Of a DNA stretch of 64,000 nt, positions 18,812-28,196 are shown in pieces (position 1 is the stretch's first letter; every line of letters starts with the position of its first letter). A model generated the notes under the pieces. That model worked only from the letters and a program-made list of their open reading frames with translations, was not told the DNA's origin and searched no databases. This DNA is from Ruegeria faecimaris (GTDB taxonomy: Bacteria; Pseudomonadota; Alphaproteobacteria; Rhodobacterales; Rhodobacteraceae). Location of the stretch: contig NZ_FXTE01000001.1 in NCBI RefSeq assembly GCF_900182615.1, positions 496,001 to 560,000 of the forward strand. The letters are read 5' to 3'. A program made the translations under genes and the position numbers.

Positions 18812-21103
18812 ATGTCCGATACCGCAGATTTCTATTCTGACCCAAAGTTACGAAATTCACCAAGCGGTTTGCGTCTAGCACCATTGGTTGCGATAGGGGT
18901 GTTGCTGTCACTGCTGCCGCTGGCAGAAATCATTCCCCAAGCCTGGAATCTCGGCCTTGTGGTGGCAGGTGTGTCTTTGCTTGCTGCATCACTGTTGGTC
19001 GTGGCGAGGGCGCTGATTTCCGACGACTCGGTACGTCGTGAGCTTAGGGTTATGGAGGTTTTTGCCGAAGAAGAGCTGTACCCCTGCGCGATTGCCAATG
19101 CACAGGGTGATGTTCTGATTTGCAATTCTCATGCCCGGGCTCAGCTCCATGTTTTTCCCGGCAACCGGCTGGATGAAGGTCTAAAGTCTATTTTTGCGAA
19201 CCCGTCGGCAATTTTGCTGCGCCTACAGTCTTTGGCCGAGATCCATGGCCGTGCAAGAGAAGACGTTGTCACTTTAGAGACAACCGTACCGATTTCTGTT
19301 CTCGGTGTTGGGAAAAACTTTTTCTTTTGGCGGTTTCATCTGGATGGAACAGGTCAGTGGGATGCTGTGCCTGTGCCCATTTTGACTGAAGGCAGAAACG
19401 GAGCATTGCTGCGGATCAACGGGGCGGCGGAACAAATCCTGGGGCAACGACCCGACAACCTTGCACAGGTTCTGACTGGCGCGCAGCCCGAATTGGGTGA
19501 GGTTGTGCAGGTACAGACGGCACAGGGGCCAATTCCGGCTACGATGGCCGAACTGTCTCGGTCGGGAACCACGCGCGATTTGCTTGTTCTACCGCTTGAT
19601 CGTGCACAGGAAAGTGGAATTGGCGCGTCATTTGTGGATCTTCCGGTCCCGGTAATGACCCTGTCTCCCGACGGGAGCATCCTTGAGGCCAACAGGCTGG
19701 CAACGCGTCTTGTCGGAAACATAGAGCCCGGAGAATCCAATGTTGTGCATATCATGCATGGTCTGGGGTATCCGGTTCTGGACTGGCTGACGCTGGCTTC
19801 AAATGAGGGCGCCGTTTCACGATCTGAATTCCTGAGGCTGACACGGGAAGACCGCGAGATATTCGTACAGGTCACATTGAAACGTGTGCTGAGCGAGGGA
19901 GAAGTCAGACTGATTGCGGTTCTGAATGATGCTACCGAACTCAAGACTTTAGAGGCGCAATTTGTGCAGGGACAAAAAATGCAAGCCGTTGGCCAACTGG
20001 CTGGGGGTGTAGCGCATGATTTCAACAATTTGCTAACGGCTATTTCCGGACATTGCGATCTTCTGCTTTTGCGGCACGACCAGAATGACCCTGACTACGG
20101 GGATCTTGTACAGATCAATCAGAACGCAAACCGTGCTGCAGCTTTGGTGAGCCAACTGCTGGCCTTTTCGCGCAAACAGACTTTGCAGCCGGAAATTCTG
20201 GATCTCAGAGATACGATCTCAGACCTTATTCATCTGCTAAATCGTCTGGTCGGAGAAAAGGTTAAGCTGACACTCAGCCACGATCCCGTTCTGAAAGCGG
20301 TTCGTGCGGATAAACGCCAGCTAGAGCAGGTGTTGATGAACCTTGTCGTAAATGCCCGCGATGCAATGCCTGAAGGTGGTGAGGTCAGGATCGAAACCGA
20401 AGTGGTCGTGCTGACAGAACGCTTCACAAGGGATCGCGCTACGGTACAACCTGGTGAATACGTCACCGTCAAAGTCATTGATAGCGGTACGGGGATTGCC
20501 CCCGATAAGCTACAGAAAGTGTTCGAGCCTTTCTTTACAACCAAACGCACAGGTGAAGGGACAGGTTTGGGCCTGTCGACTGTCTACGGAATTGTAAAGC
20601 AAACCGGTGGTTTTATTTTTGTCGACAGCATTCAGGGGAGAGGGACCGAGTTTATTATGTACCTGCCGGTTTCAACCGCCCCCAAAAAAACCGAGGCAGC
20701 GCCTACGCAATCCCCTGAGAATCCAACGGTTCGCCAGGGTGAGGGTGTCGTGCTGCTGGTCGAAGACGAAGCCCCGGTTCGGGCCTTCGCGACCCGCGCA
20801 CTGAGGTTGAAAGGCTACACTGTGCTCGAGGCCGATTCGGGAGAAGAGGCTCTGAGGCTTCTCGAAGATGGCACATTGAATGTTGACGCATTCGTCACCG
20901 ATGTGGTCATGCCCGGATTGGATGGTCCGACCTGGGTTCGTATGGCTAAGCAGAACAGGCCAGATGTCCGGGTCATATTCATGTCTGGATACACAGAGGG
21001 TGCGTTTGGCGATTCCGGACCAGAGATTTCCGATTCAACTTTCCTGCCCAAACCATTTTCACTAAACCAACTGACCGAAGCTGTTTTTCAGCAGATCAAT
21101 TAG
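18812..21103 (+). CDS. cckA: Hybrid sensor histidine kinase CckA
   Basis: A 763-residue protein with two N-terminal membrane helices (about 24-40 and 46-66), a PAS-like sensory region (about 80-380), and a HisKA domain with phospho-accepting His402 in GGVAHDFNNLL. The HATPase domain follows (VVNARDAMPEGG; DSGTGIAP; GTGLGLSTVYG), then a linker and a receiver domain with Asp697 in VTDVVMPGLDG. This order and the AHDFNNLLTAISG box are diagnostic of CckA, which phosphorylates ChpT and through it CtrA. In Rhodobacterales the pathway controls motility and gene transfer agents rather than being essential. A CtrA box lies just upstream. Confidence 0.95.
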   Translation: MSDTADFYSDPKLRNSPSGLRLAPLVAIGVLLSLLPLAEIIPQAWNLGLVVAGVSLLAASLLVVARALISDDSVRRELRVMEVFAEEELYPCAIANAQGDVLICNSHARAQLHVFPGNRLDEGLKSIFANPSAILLRLQSLAEIHGRAREDVVTLETTVPISVLGVGKNFFFWRFHLDGTGQWDAVPVPILTEGRNGALLRINGAAEQILGQRPDNLAQVLTGAQPELGEVVQVQTAQGPIPATMAELSRSGTTRDLLVLPLDRAQESGIGASFVDLPVPVMTLSPDGSILEANRLATRLVGNIEPGESNVVHIMHGLGYPVLDWLTLASNEGAVSRSEFLRLTREDREIFVQVTLKRVLSEGEVRLIAVLNDATELKTLEAQFVQGQKMQAVGQLAGGVAHDFNNLLTAISGHCDLLLLRHDQNDPDYGDLVQINQNANRAAALVSQLLAFSRKQTLQPEILDLRDTISDLIHLLNRLVGEKVKLTLSHDPVLKAVRADKRQLEQVLMNLVVNARDAMPEGGEVRIETEVVVLTERFTRDRATVQPGEYVTVKVIDSGTGIAPDKLQKVFEPFFTTKRTGEGTGLGLSTVYGIVKQTGGFIFVDSIQGRGTEFIMYLPVSTAPKKTEAAPTQSPENPTVRQGEGVVLLVEDEAPVRAFATRALRLKGYTVLEADSGEEALRLLEDGTLNVDAFVTDVVMPGLDGPTWVRMAKQNRPDVRVIFMSGYTEGAFGDSGPEISDSTFLPKPFSLNQLTEAVFQQIN

Positions 21104-21107
21104 GGTT

Positions 21108-21701
21108 TCAAAGTGCCGAGGCGTGGCAATTGAATTCCGCGGAGTGTGTGTTGCGGAACTTGGTCAATGTCTCTGCGCCCAGTGTTAGGTCTCGTGTGGG
21201 TGACACGTTTTCGCGTTGCAGCCGGATATCCATATTCAAGCGGTTTTGCAGGAAATCGAGAATTTTGTCCTGGTTTTCATATTTGAAGACATGGGTGGCG
21301 CCACGCCCGTTGTTGCGGGTGCGAAAAAATTGGCTCTGACTGCCGACATCGGCAAATTCAGGTCGGGGTGTGCGCATATAGGCCTGGATGAAATCATCAA
21401 AGCTCAGGTCATGTGTTGAATGCGGGTGGTCAAGACGCTCTTGGCGGCCGCGAAACCTGTACCAACTGCCCAGCCAATCGACCGGTTCACGAACAACCGC
21501 CATGATTTCCATCTCAGTATCGTACATTTTACGGAAAATGTTCTGGAAAAACCGATCATACCGGCGGACAGGTGCGTGTTTCAGATCTGGCGGATCGGTG
21601 ACAACCAGATCGGCACGGTCCCGCAAAGCCGTATGATAAGCGGTGCTGCCGGTTTTTGGGACAGCCAGAAACGCAAGGCGTTCTTCATAAAAAACAAGCA
21701 T
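21108..21701 (-). CDS. Sulfotransferase family protein
   Basis: A 197-residue protein starting MLVFYEERLAFLAVPKTGST, in which PKTGST is the 5'-phosphosulfate-binding loop of PAPS-dependent sulfotransferases. The later VVREPVDWLGSWYRFR matches the 3'-phosphate loop. It is short for the family but has both PAPS elements. There is no signal peptide. The acceptor (polysaccharide, lipid or small molecule) is unknown. It converges on cckA with 4 bases between the stops. Confidence 0.8.
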   Translation of the reverse strand: MLVFYEERLAFLAVPKTGSTAYHTALRDRADLVVTDPPDLKHAPVRRYDRFFQNIFRKMYDTEMEIMAVVREPVDWLGSWYRFRGRQERLDHPHSTHDLSFDDFIQAYMRTPRPEFADVGSQSQFFRTRNNGRGATHVFKYENQDKILDFLQNRLNMDIRLQRENVSPTRDLTLGAETLTKFRNTHSAEFNCHASAL

Positions 21702-21794
21702 TTATTCGTCCATCGGCAGTAATTATCTCCAGCGCAGATTGGCGTAAACGACTCCTTAATACAATTACAGAACAGTAAGTAATGTAAGTTTTAG

Positions 21795-21823
21795 TTGAAA
21801 TGTTCTCTTTTTGGTCCCATAAG
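21795..21823 (+). promoter_or_regulatory. recA sigma70-type promoter
   Basis: -35 TTGAAA (21795-21800) and -10 CATAAG (21818-21823) with a 17-base spacer. It is placed correctly for the LexA box that follows immediately. Confidence 0.6.
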
Positions 21824-21838
21824 GAACAAGAGGCGAAC
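21824..21838 (-). promoter_or_regulatory. Alphaproteobacterial LexA/SOS box at recA
   Basis: GAAC (21824-21827), seven bases, GAAC (21835-21838). This is an exact reverse-strand match to GTTC-N7-GTTC, the direct-repeat SOS box of alphaproteobacteria. It abuts the -10 element and would cover the start site, so LexA would block recA transcription. Confidence 0.8.
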
Positions 21839-21893
21839 AAAGCAGCGATTGCCGCCCGTTCAAGGGTGTGACAAAAGGGAAGGCGACAGGACA

Positions 21894-22958
21894 ATGGCGG
21901 ATCTTCTGACGATGAGCGACAAGAAAAACGCAGATAAGCAAAAGGCGCTCGACAGCGCGCTGGCACAGATCGAACGGCAGTTCGGCAAAGGCTCGATCAT
22001 GAAGCTGGGCGAGGATTCCAAGCAGGACATCGACGCCAGTTCGACCGGATCGCTGGGTCTGGATATCGCTCTGGGAATCGGCGGCCTGCCGATGGGCCGG
22101 ATCGTTGAAATCTATGGCCCGGAAAGTTCAGGCAAAACTACGCTGACACTGCACTGCATCGCAGAACAGCAGAAACATGGCGGTGTATGCGCATTTGTCG
22201 ATGCGGAACATGCGTTGGACCCGCAATATGCGCGCAAACTGGGCGTCGATCTGGACGAGTTGCTGATTTCGCAACCCGACACTGGCGAACAGGCGCTTGA
22301 GATTACCGATACGCTGGTCCGTTCGGGCGCGGTGAACATGGTCGTGGTTGACTCGGTCGCGGCGCTGACGCCGAAATCTGAACTCGAAGGCGATATGGGC
22401 GACAGCAGCGTTGGTGTGCAGGCCCGGCTGATGAGCCAGGCAATGCGTAAACTGACGGGTTCGATCAGCCGCTCGAACTGTATGGTGATCTTCATCAACC
22501 AAATCCGGATGAAAATCGGCGTGATGTTCGGCAGCCCGGAAACCACCACCGGTGGTAACGCCCTGAAATTCTACAGCTCGGTCCGTTTGGATATTCGTCG
22601 GATCGGTGCGATCAAGGACCGGGATGAGGTTGTTGGCAACCAGACCCGTGTGAAGGTCGTTAAAAACAAAGTGGCACCGCCCTTCAAGCAAGTTGAATTC
22701 GACATCATGTATGGCGAAGGCATCAGTAAAATGGGCGAGCTGCTGGATCTGGGCGTCAAGGCCGGTGTGGTCGAGAAGTCGGGCTCATGGTTCAGCTATG
22801 GTGATGAGCGGATCGGGCAGGGGCGTGAGAATGCCAAGCAGTATCTGCGCGACAACAACCGCATCGCGTTTGAGATCGAGGACAAGATTCGCGCGGCACA
22901 TGGGCTGGAATTCGATGTGCCGCCCGGCGCGGAAGAGGATGATATCCTCGAGGCATAA
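21894..22958 (+). CDS. recA: Recombinase RecA
   Basis: A 354-residue protein from the ATG at 21894 ([12 protein letters not shown]); the in-frame ATG at 21795 lies inside the promoter and is rejected. Walker [10 protein letters not shown] is at about 75-83, followed by the Walker B region [11 protein letters not shown]1/L2 loops ([17 protein letters not shown]) and an acidic C-terminus (EEDDILEA). It carries out strand exchange and LexA co-protease activity. It is full length, controlled by the SOS box just upstream, with a hairpin downstream. Confidence 0.98.
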   Translation: MADLLTMSDKKNADKQKALDSALAQIERQFGKGSIMKLGEDSKQDIDASSTGSLGLDIALGIGGLPMGRIVEIYGPESSGKTTLTLHCIAEQQKHGGVCAFVDAEHALDPQYARKLGVDLDELLISQPDTGEQALEITDTLVRSGAVNMVVVDSVAALTPKSELEGDMGDSSVGVQARLMSQAMRKLTGSISRSNCMVIFINQIRMKIGVMFGSPETTTGGNALKFYSSVRLDIRRIGAIKDRDEVVGNQTRVKVVKNKVAPPFKQVEFDIMYGEGISKMGELLDLGVKAGVVEKSGSWFSYGDERIGQGRENAKQYLRDNNRIAFEIEDKIRAAHGLEFDVPPGAEEDDILEA

Positions 22959-23014
22959 GTGGTTCGGGAAGAAAGCGATTTTCGCTGCTCTTTCCTAAGA
23001 ACGAACCATATTCC

Positions 23015-23046
23015 GAACAAGGCGGTCCGTCGGGGCCGCCTTGTTC
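23015..23046 (+). terminator. Hairpin after recA
   Basis: A perfect 11-bp stem GAACAAGGCGG / CCGCCTTGTTC with a 10-base loop lies between recA and alaS. There is no clear T-tract, so termination efficiency is uncertain. Confidence 0.55.
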
Positions 23047-23133
23047 CGTTCTGCGACGCTCGCCTGTGGACTATCCCGGGGGAGGCGGATAAACCCTTTT
23101 TGAAACAAACTGATCGCGCGTCGAGAGAGCCCT

Positions 23134-25806
23134 ATGTCAACGTTGAACGAAATCCGATCGACCTTTTTGAACTACTTTGCCAAACAGGGGCACGAAGTAG
23201 TTGCATCCAGTCCTCTGGTGCCACGCAACGACCCGACATTGATGTTCGTCAACTCGGGTATGGTGCAGTTCAAAAACCTGTTCACCGGGGTCGAAACCCG
23301 TGACTATCAGCGCGCGACGACAGCACAGAAATGTGTTCGGGCCGGTGGCAAGCACAACGACTTGGACAATGTCGGCTATACTGCGCGTCACCACACATTC
23401 TTTGAGATGTTGGGCAATTTTTCGTTCGGCGATTACTTCAAGCCCGAAGCAATTCCATTCGCATGGGAATTGATCACCAAAGAATTCGGGGTCGATAAAA
23501 ACCGCCTTCTGACAACGGTTTACCACACCGATGACGAAGCGTTCGAGATGTGGAAGAAGGTGGGCGTTCCCGAAGATCGGATCATCCGTATCGCAACCAG
23601 TGACAATTTCTGGCAGATGGGTCCGACCGGCCCGTGCGGTCCCTGCACCGAGATTTTCTACGACCACGGGGATCATATCTGGGGCGGCCCTCCGGGTTCT
23701 CCTGAGGAAGACGGTGATCGGTTCATCGAGATCTGGAACATCGTTTTCATGCAGAACGAACAGTTCGAAGACGGCTCGATGGTCGAGCTCGACATGCAGT
23801 CAATCGACACCGGGATGGGGCTGGAGCGGATTGGTGCCCTGTTGCAAGGAAGCCATGACAATTACGACACCGATCTGTTCAAGACCCTAATCGAGGCCTC
23901 GGCGAGTGCCACCAATGTCGATCCTTATGGGGATCAGAACGTACATCACCGCGTGATTGCGGATCACCTGCGGTCGACCTCGTTCCTGATTGCAGACGGG
24001 GTAATGCCCAGCAATGACGGGCGCGGCTATGTGCTGCGGCGGATCATGCGTCGTGCGATGCGGCATGCACATCTGTTGGGTGCGAAGGATCCGGTGATGT
24101 ATCAGCTGGTACCGACATTGGTCCAACTGATGGGTGCCCAGTACACCGAACTTGGCCAGGCTCAGTCGCTGATCGAAGAGACGCTGTTGCTGGAAGAAAC
24201 CCGCTTTAAGCAAACATTGGATCGCGGCCTGAAGTTGTTGGATGACGAGGTCTCTGACCTGCCAGAGGGTGCGGCACTGTCTGGAGAAGCCGCTTTCAAG
24301 CTGTATGATACATATGGTTTTCCGCTTGATCTGACGCAGGATGCACTGCGTGAAAAGGGCCGGACGGTTGATACCGACGGGTTTGATACGGCGATGGCCG
24401 AGCAAAAGGCCAAGGCACGCGCTGCCTGGGCTGGATCGGGGGAAGCAGCGGATCAAGCCGTTTGGTTTGACGTTCTGGATATTGCGGGCGCTACGGATTT
24501 TCTTGGATACGATACAGAAAAGGCTGAAGGACAGGTCGCGGCAATGGTCGTGGATGGCGCTTTGGTCGACAAGATCGAGACAGGTTGTTCCGGCTGGGTC
24601 GTTGTGAACCAAACCCCGTTTTATGGTGAATCCGGTGGTCAGATAGGCGACACCGGCGAAATTCGTCGTCTGGAAGAGCGTGATGATGTCGCGCGGGTCG
24701 AGGACACCCGGAAATTTGCGGATGGCAAAATCTATGCGCATCGGGTCAGGGTCGATCACGGTACCTTGTCCAAGGGAGACGCAGTTGAGCTTGAGGTAGA
24801 CCATGTTCGCCGCACCGCCATCCGGGCCAACCATTCGGCCACACATTTGCTGCACGAAGCATTGCGGGAAACATTGGGTGACCACGTTGCGCAGCGTGGT
24901 TCTTTGAATGCGGCTGACCGGCTGCGGTTCGACTTTAGCCACGCGAAGGCGATGAGCCCCGAGGAAATTCGGCAAGTTGAACGCTCGGTCAACGCTTTCA
25001 TCCGCCAGAACTCGACCGTCGAGACCCGGATCATGACACCGGATGATGCCCGGGAACTGGGTGCGCAGGCCCTTTTCGGTGAGAAATATGGCGACGAAGT
25101 TCGCGTGGTTTCGATGGGCAAAGCGCCAACCGGCAAAGGCCAGGATGGTGAGACCTGGTCGATCGAACTGTGTGGTGGAACGCATGTTCGCCAGACCGGT
25201 GATATTGGCGCGCTTGTTGTATTGGGGGATAGCGCCAGCAGTGCCGGTGTCCGGCGGATCGAAGCGCTTACCGGTGACGAAGCCATGGTTTACCTGACCG
25301 ACCAGGACCAACGTTTGGGGCAGATCGCATCTGAACTGAAAGCGCAACCGGATGACGTTGTATCTCGTGTCAAAGCTCTGTTGGATGAACGTAAATCCCT
25401 TCAAAATGAAGTTGCACAGCTGCGCCGCGATCTCGCGATGGCTGGTGGTTCGGGGCAGGGCGGTAGCGCTGAGGCCAAAACGGTAAACGGTATCTCGTTC
25501 TTGGCTCAGTCCCTTACTGGCGTATCTGGCAAGGACTTACCCGCGCTGATCGACGAACACAAAAGCCGACTTGGATCGGGTGCTGTGTTGCTGATAGCGG
25601 ATACCGGCGGCAAAGCAGCCGTCGCGGCCGGTGTCACAGCTGATCTGACGGATGCAATCTCGGCCGTGGATCTGGTTCGGGCGGCGGTTGCTGAACTTGG
25701 TGGAAAAGGTGGCGGTGGACGCCCTGATATGGCGCAGGGTGGTGGCAAGGACGCTTCGAATGCTGATGCCGCGATCAAGGCTGCAGAGAATATTCTTGGA
25801 GGTTAA
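23134..25806 (+). CDS. alaS: Alanyl-tRNA synthetase
   Basis: An 890-residue class II synthetase starting [20 protein letters not shown]. Visible features are motif 1/2 ([17 protein letters not shown]), the GPCTEIFYD region, the editing-domain zinc motifs [11 protein letters not shown] and [10 protein letters not shown], and the C-terminal C-Ala/DHHA1 domain ending in a Gly-rich stretch ([16 protein letters not shown]). It is complete and all catalytic and editing motifs are intact. The DUF1330 gene follows after 4 bases. Confidence 0.97.
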   Translation: MSTLNEIRSTFLNYFAKQGHEVVASSPLVPRNDPTLMFVNSGMVQFKNLFTGVETRDYQRATTAQKCVRAGGKHNDLDNVGYTARHHTFFEMLGNFSFGDYFKPEAIPFAWELITKEFGVDKNRLLTTVYHTDDEAFEMWKKVGVPEDRIIRIATSDNFWQMGPTGPCGPCTEIFYDHGDHIWGGPPGSPEEDGDRFIEIWNIVFMQNEQFEDGSMVELDMQSIDTGMGLERIGALLQGSHDNYDTDLFKTLIEASASATNVDPYGDQNVHHRVIADHLRSTSFLIADGVMPSNDGRGYVLRRIMRRAMRHAHLLGAKDPVMYQLVPTLVQLMGAQYTELGQAQSLIEETLLLEETRFKQTLDRGLKLLDDEVSDLPEGAALSGEAAFKLYDTYGFPLDLTQDALREKGRTVDTDGFDTAMAEQKAKARAAWAGSGEAADQAVWFDVLDIAGATDFLGYDTEKAEGQVAAMVVDGALVDKIETGCSGWVVVNQTPFYGESGGQIGDTGEIRRLEERDDVARVEDTRKFADGKIYAHRVRVDHGTLSKGDAVELEVDHVRRTAIRANHSATHLLHEALRETLGDHVAQRGSLNAADRLRFDFSHAKAMSPEEIRQVERSVNAFIRQNSTVETRIMTPDDARELGAQALFGEKYGDEVRVVSMGKAPTGKGQDGETWSIELCGGTHVRQTGDIGALVVLGDSASSAGVRRIEALTGDEAMVYLTDQDQRLGQIASELKAQPDDVVSRVKALLDERKSLQNEVAQLRRDLAMAGGSGQGGSAEAKTVNGISFLAQSLTGVSGKDLPALIDEHKSRLGSGAVLLIADTGGKAAVAAGVTADLTDAISAVDLVRAAVAELGGKGGGGRPDMAQGGGKDASNADAAIKAAENILGG

Positions 25807-25810
25807 CAAA

Positions 25811-26098
25811 ATGTCCGCACTTTGGATTGCACATGTCAGTGTTACTGACGCCGAATCCTATGGAAAATATGCCGAGCTCGCCGGGCCAGCGATTGCCAAA
25901 CACGGTGGTGCGTTTATCGCGCGTGCTGCGCGATACGTGCAGTTGGAAGGCAAAGAACGGCCGCGCAACGTTGTCGCCAAATTCCCCTCGTTGGAAGCCG
26001 CTGTAGAGTGTTATAATTCGGTGGAATATCAGCAAGCACTGGATCACGCGCGTGGTGCAAGTGAGCGGGAATTGGTGGTCGTAGAGATCACAGATTAG
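25811..26098 (+). CDS. DUF1330 family protein
   Basis: A 95-residue dimeric alpha-beta-barrel type protein starting MSALWIAHVSVTDAESYGKY. YGKYAELAGPAI, FIARAARYVQLEG and the terminal block SVEYQQALDHARGASERELVVVE are DUF1330 hallmarks. The function of the family is unknown. It is co-transcribed with alaS (4-base gap). A longer in-frame start inside alaS is rejected. Confidence 0.88.
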   Translation: MSALWIAHVSVTDAESYGKYAELAGPAIAKHGGAFIARAARYVQLEGKERPRNVVAKFPSLEAAVECYNSVEYQQALDHARGASERELVVVEITD

Positions 26099-26465
26099 AA
26101 TCACCCCGTGCGATCAGGGATTTAATACCCCTGTCAGCTTATTCATTGGGCGGTTTTCAGCCAAAAGATGGCCGCCCAATTATGACGTTGCGGCAAGCGT
26201 CGACCTGAAGTCCCATAAATTTTTTATTTACAAGTAGTTAGCGGGTCTTGATTTCGGGCCTGCCAAGGGGTTCGTGTTTCGAATGTGGCGAGCAGCGCCA
26301 GATTCTTACCCAAAAATGCCATTTTCAATGACGGAATTCCGCCTCTTTTAGTTGCAAGATTTGAGACAGATTGCACAATTAGGCGTGTTTACCGATAGTT
26401 TCGGAAAACGGAATATGGTCCTGTTTTGCGGCAATCGCAGGGAAAACACGGATCGAGGGACAGGC
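26099..26465. other. Intergenic stretch of 367 bases
   Basis: It holds the hairpin at 26145-26180, then AT-rich sequence around 26215-26240 (TTTTTTATTTACAAG) and several A/T-rich patches that may be the promoter region of the protease gene. I see no coding potential beyond an in-frame 5' extension (from 26352) without a ribosome binding site. Confidence 0.5.
26145..26180 (+). terminator. Hairpin after the alaS-DUF1330 operon
   Basis: A perfect 9-bp stem ATTGGGCGG (26145-26153) / CCGCCCAAT (26172-26180) with an 18-base loop. It is followed by AT-rich sequence but no run of T. Confidence 0.5.
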
Positions 26466-27089
26466 ATGGCGACCATGGGTACGGAATTTAGGGCCGTTAA
26501 TGCGCGGATCTGGACTGGTTTTGGTAGAACTTTAGGAATCCTCGCATTGGCGTTGGGGTCCTCGGTTATGGCACCAGATGCGCAAGCGCGGGAAGGCAAC
26601 TTTATCCGCACAGTCGCATCTTCGCCCCCGCCGTCTGGAGCGCGGCAACTGTGCCGTCAATACTCTTGGGCATGTTCCAGCAAGGCTTCGAATTCAATGT
26701 CGAGCCAGCAAGAGATGCAGATCATCAAAAAGGTCAACCGGCAGGTAAACGCAACCACCCGCTCGGTTACTGACCAAGCCCAATATAGAACACGGGAACG
26801 TTGGGCACTGCCGACTTCGCGCGGTGGGGATTGCGAAGACTTTGCTCTGCTGAAGAAAAGGGATCTTATCCGTGCGGGCGTCGATCCGAGCAAACTTTTG
26901 ATCGCAACTGTTCTGGATACGCAGCGAAATTCTCATGCGGTTTTGGTTTATCGCTCGGCCAGTGGCGATCTGGTTCTGGATAACTTGACCAACCGCATCA
27001 AACCCTGGTCGGCGACGCGATATCTGTTTCTGCGGATGCAGGACCCTCGGCGGCCCAGTAAATGGGTCGGGGTCTTCGGCAGAAGCTGA
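26466..27089 (+). CDS. LapG-like periplasmic transglutaminase-type cysteine protease (BTLCP)
   Basis: A 207-residue protein from the ATG at 26466 (GAGGGA 5 bases upstream; an upstream in-frame ATG at 26352 is less likely). The signal peptide runs to about residue 40 (LGSSVMAPDAQA). The catalytic triad is visible as Cys in RGGDCEDFALLK, His in RNSHAVLVY and Asp in DLVLDNL, the order of LapG/BTLCP proteases. In Pseudomonas, LapG releases the LapA adhesin and is restrained by the c-di-GMP receptor LapD. Neither LapD nor a giant adhesin is in this window. The gene converges on a secreted Gly-rich repeat protein. Confidence 0.88.
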   Translation: MATMGTEFRAVNARIWTGFGRTLGILALALGSSVMAPDAQAREGNFIRTVASSPPPSGARQLCRQYSWACSSKASNSMSSQQEMQIIKKVNRQVNATTRSVTDQAQYRTRERWALPTSRGGDCEDFALLKKRDLIRAGVDPSKLLIATVLDTQRNSHAVLVYRSASGDLVLDNLTNRIKPWSATRYLFLRMQDPRRPSKWVGVFGRS

Positions 27090-27119
27090 GGAAAGCTAAT
27101 CTCAGCTGGTTAGAATGCG

Positions 27120-27149
27120 AAAATGGCGAAGCTGTTGCTTCGCCATTTT
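27120..27149. terminator. Bidirectional terminator between protease and Gly-rich protein genes
   Basis: A perfect 12-bp stem AAAATGGCGAAG (27120-27131) / CTTCGCCATTTT (27138-27149) with a 6-base loop. The A-rich and T-rich flanks allow termination from both converging genes. Confidence 0.85.
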
Positions 27150-27168
27150 CTGTAGTGCCTAAATTTGC

Positions 27169-27924
27169 TTACTTGGGGTTGCCCGGATTGTTGGTACCGT
27201 TCGGGTTCTGAGATTGGCCGCCTGGATTGGTTCCGTCGCTATGGCCAGAACGGTTGCCCTTGGGTCCACCGTCACCACCTTCGCCGCCGTCACCACCTTC
27301 GCCGCCGTCGCCACCTTCGCCGCCGTCACCACCTTCGCCACCGTCGCCGCCGTCGCCACCGTCGCCGCCGTCGCCACCGTCGCCACCTTCGCCGCCGTCG
27401 CCACCTTCGCCGCCGTCGCCACCTTCGCCGCCGTCGCCACCTTCGCCGCCGTCGCCACCTTCGCCGCCGTCACCACCGTCGCCGCCGTCGTCATCATCGT
27501 TGCCGTCACCATTGCCGCCACCGCCGCCGCGGGTATCACCGCCGCCGCCACCGCCGCCGCCGGTACCACCGCCGCCGCCACCGCCGCCGCCGGAACCACC
27601 ACCGCCATTTTCATCAGCAGCGCCGTCTCCTGATCGTTGCTCATTTCCGAGAATAGATGCGGTTGGAAAGTCAGTCAGAACTGCTGCAAAAGCTGGGCAA
27701 CTCTCCAATGTACGGGACAAGATGTCCTCGAAATCTGAGCGTCGCTGCAAATAGCGCAGCATCCGGGCGTCTACAACAGAACATGCACAAAGCGTTTCAG
27801 TCGATACCGACTGTTTGGCTGTTCGTATTGTACACATGTCTGAAGCTGAAGCGGATACAGCTGAAATAACTGGGAATGTTGCTGAAACAAATACTATTGA
27901 AAGTAAGCGAGACTTAATGCGCAT
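27169..27924 (-). CDS. Secreted glycine/acidic repeat protein (GGD/GGE tandem repeats), unrecognised
   Basis: A 251-residue protein in three parts. A signal peptide (about 1-27, ending SASA) is followed by a folded-looking domain (28-106) with four cysteines (C31, C46, C48, C76). Then come a polyglycine tract (107-137) and about 74 residues of GGD/GGE triplets (147-220), mostly alternating as GGDGGE. A short Asn/Pro/Gly tail (PKGNRSG...NNPGNPK) ends it. The repeat is acidic (about one carboxylate per three residues) and could bind cations, but it does not match the RTX nonapeptide. I know no named family. It converges on the LapG-like protease gene. Confidence 0.75.
   Translation of the reverse strand: MRIKSRLLSIVFVSATFPVISAVSASASDMCTIRTAKQSVSTETLCACSVVDARMLRYLQRRSDFEDILSRTLESCPAFAAVLTDFPTASILGNEQRSGDGAADENGGGGSGGGGGGGGGTGGGGGGGGDTRGGGGGNGDGNDDDDGGDGGDGGEGGDGGEGGDGGEGGDGGEGGDGGEGGDGGDGGDGGDGGDGGEGGDGGEGGDGGEGGDGGEGGDGGPKGNRSGHSDGTNPGGQSQNPNGTNNPGNPK
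27265..27486 (-). repeat. 9-bp tandem repeat (18-bp higher-order) encoding GGD/GGE
   Basis: About 25 copies of a 9-base unit reading GGC/GGT-GGC/GGT-GAC/GAA on the minus strand, mostly paired into an 18-base unit for GGDGGE with scattered third-position differences. The tract is open in all six frames, which creates several spurious ORFs. It is a candidate length-variable tract; copy number changes would stay in frame. Confidence 0.9.
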
Positions 27925-28074
27925 GGCGCTACTCCTTGATACTCATTACTCAAAACTTGGCAGGCAAACAGGTGCCATACTTTGGACACAAATACATCCC
28001 TTTTGAGCCAGAATTACAAGTTTCCTAAAATTGTGAATGTTAAAAGTGAAACAACTTAAAGAAGAAAGTGTAGG

Positions 28075-28112
28075 TAAAACAAAAAGAAGGCCCGCTTTGA
28101 GAGCGAGCCTTC
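28075..28112 (-). terminator. Terminator of typA
   Basis: On the minus strand an imperfect stem (GAAGGC, one mismatch, CGCT-type inner stem, GCCTTC) is followed by TTTTTGTTTT. It lies about 85 bases after the typA stop. Confidence 0.8.
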
Positions 28113-28196
28113 CAGGATGGGCCTTAATACGCGTGTGCGCAAATATGTCACGATTGTGTTATTGTTTCCAATCTGTGAACTGCATCACTGCAATGA

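Noticed and set aside
23887-25404. 505-codon minus-strand ORF opposite alaS
   Set aside because: It lies wholly inside intact alaS, has a cysteine/histidine-scattered composition with no domain, and mirrors the codon bias of the real gene.
27265-27486. CRISPR array
   Set aside because: The repeats are contiguous 9/18-base coding units without unique spacers, and no cas genes are present.
27159-27754. Long ORFs in other frames over the repeat tract (Pro-Pro-Ser, Arg-rich and Ala/Val-rich translations)
   Set aside because: The 9-base GC repeat has no stop codon in any frame. Only the minus-strand 27169-27924 frame has a signal peptide, non-repeat domain and normal start context.
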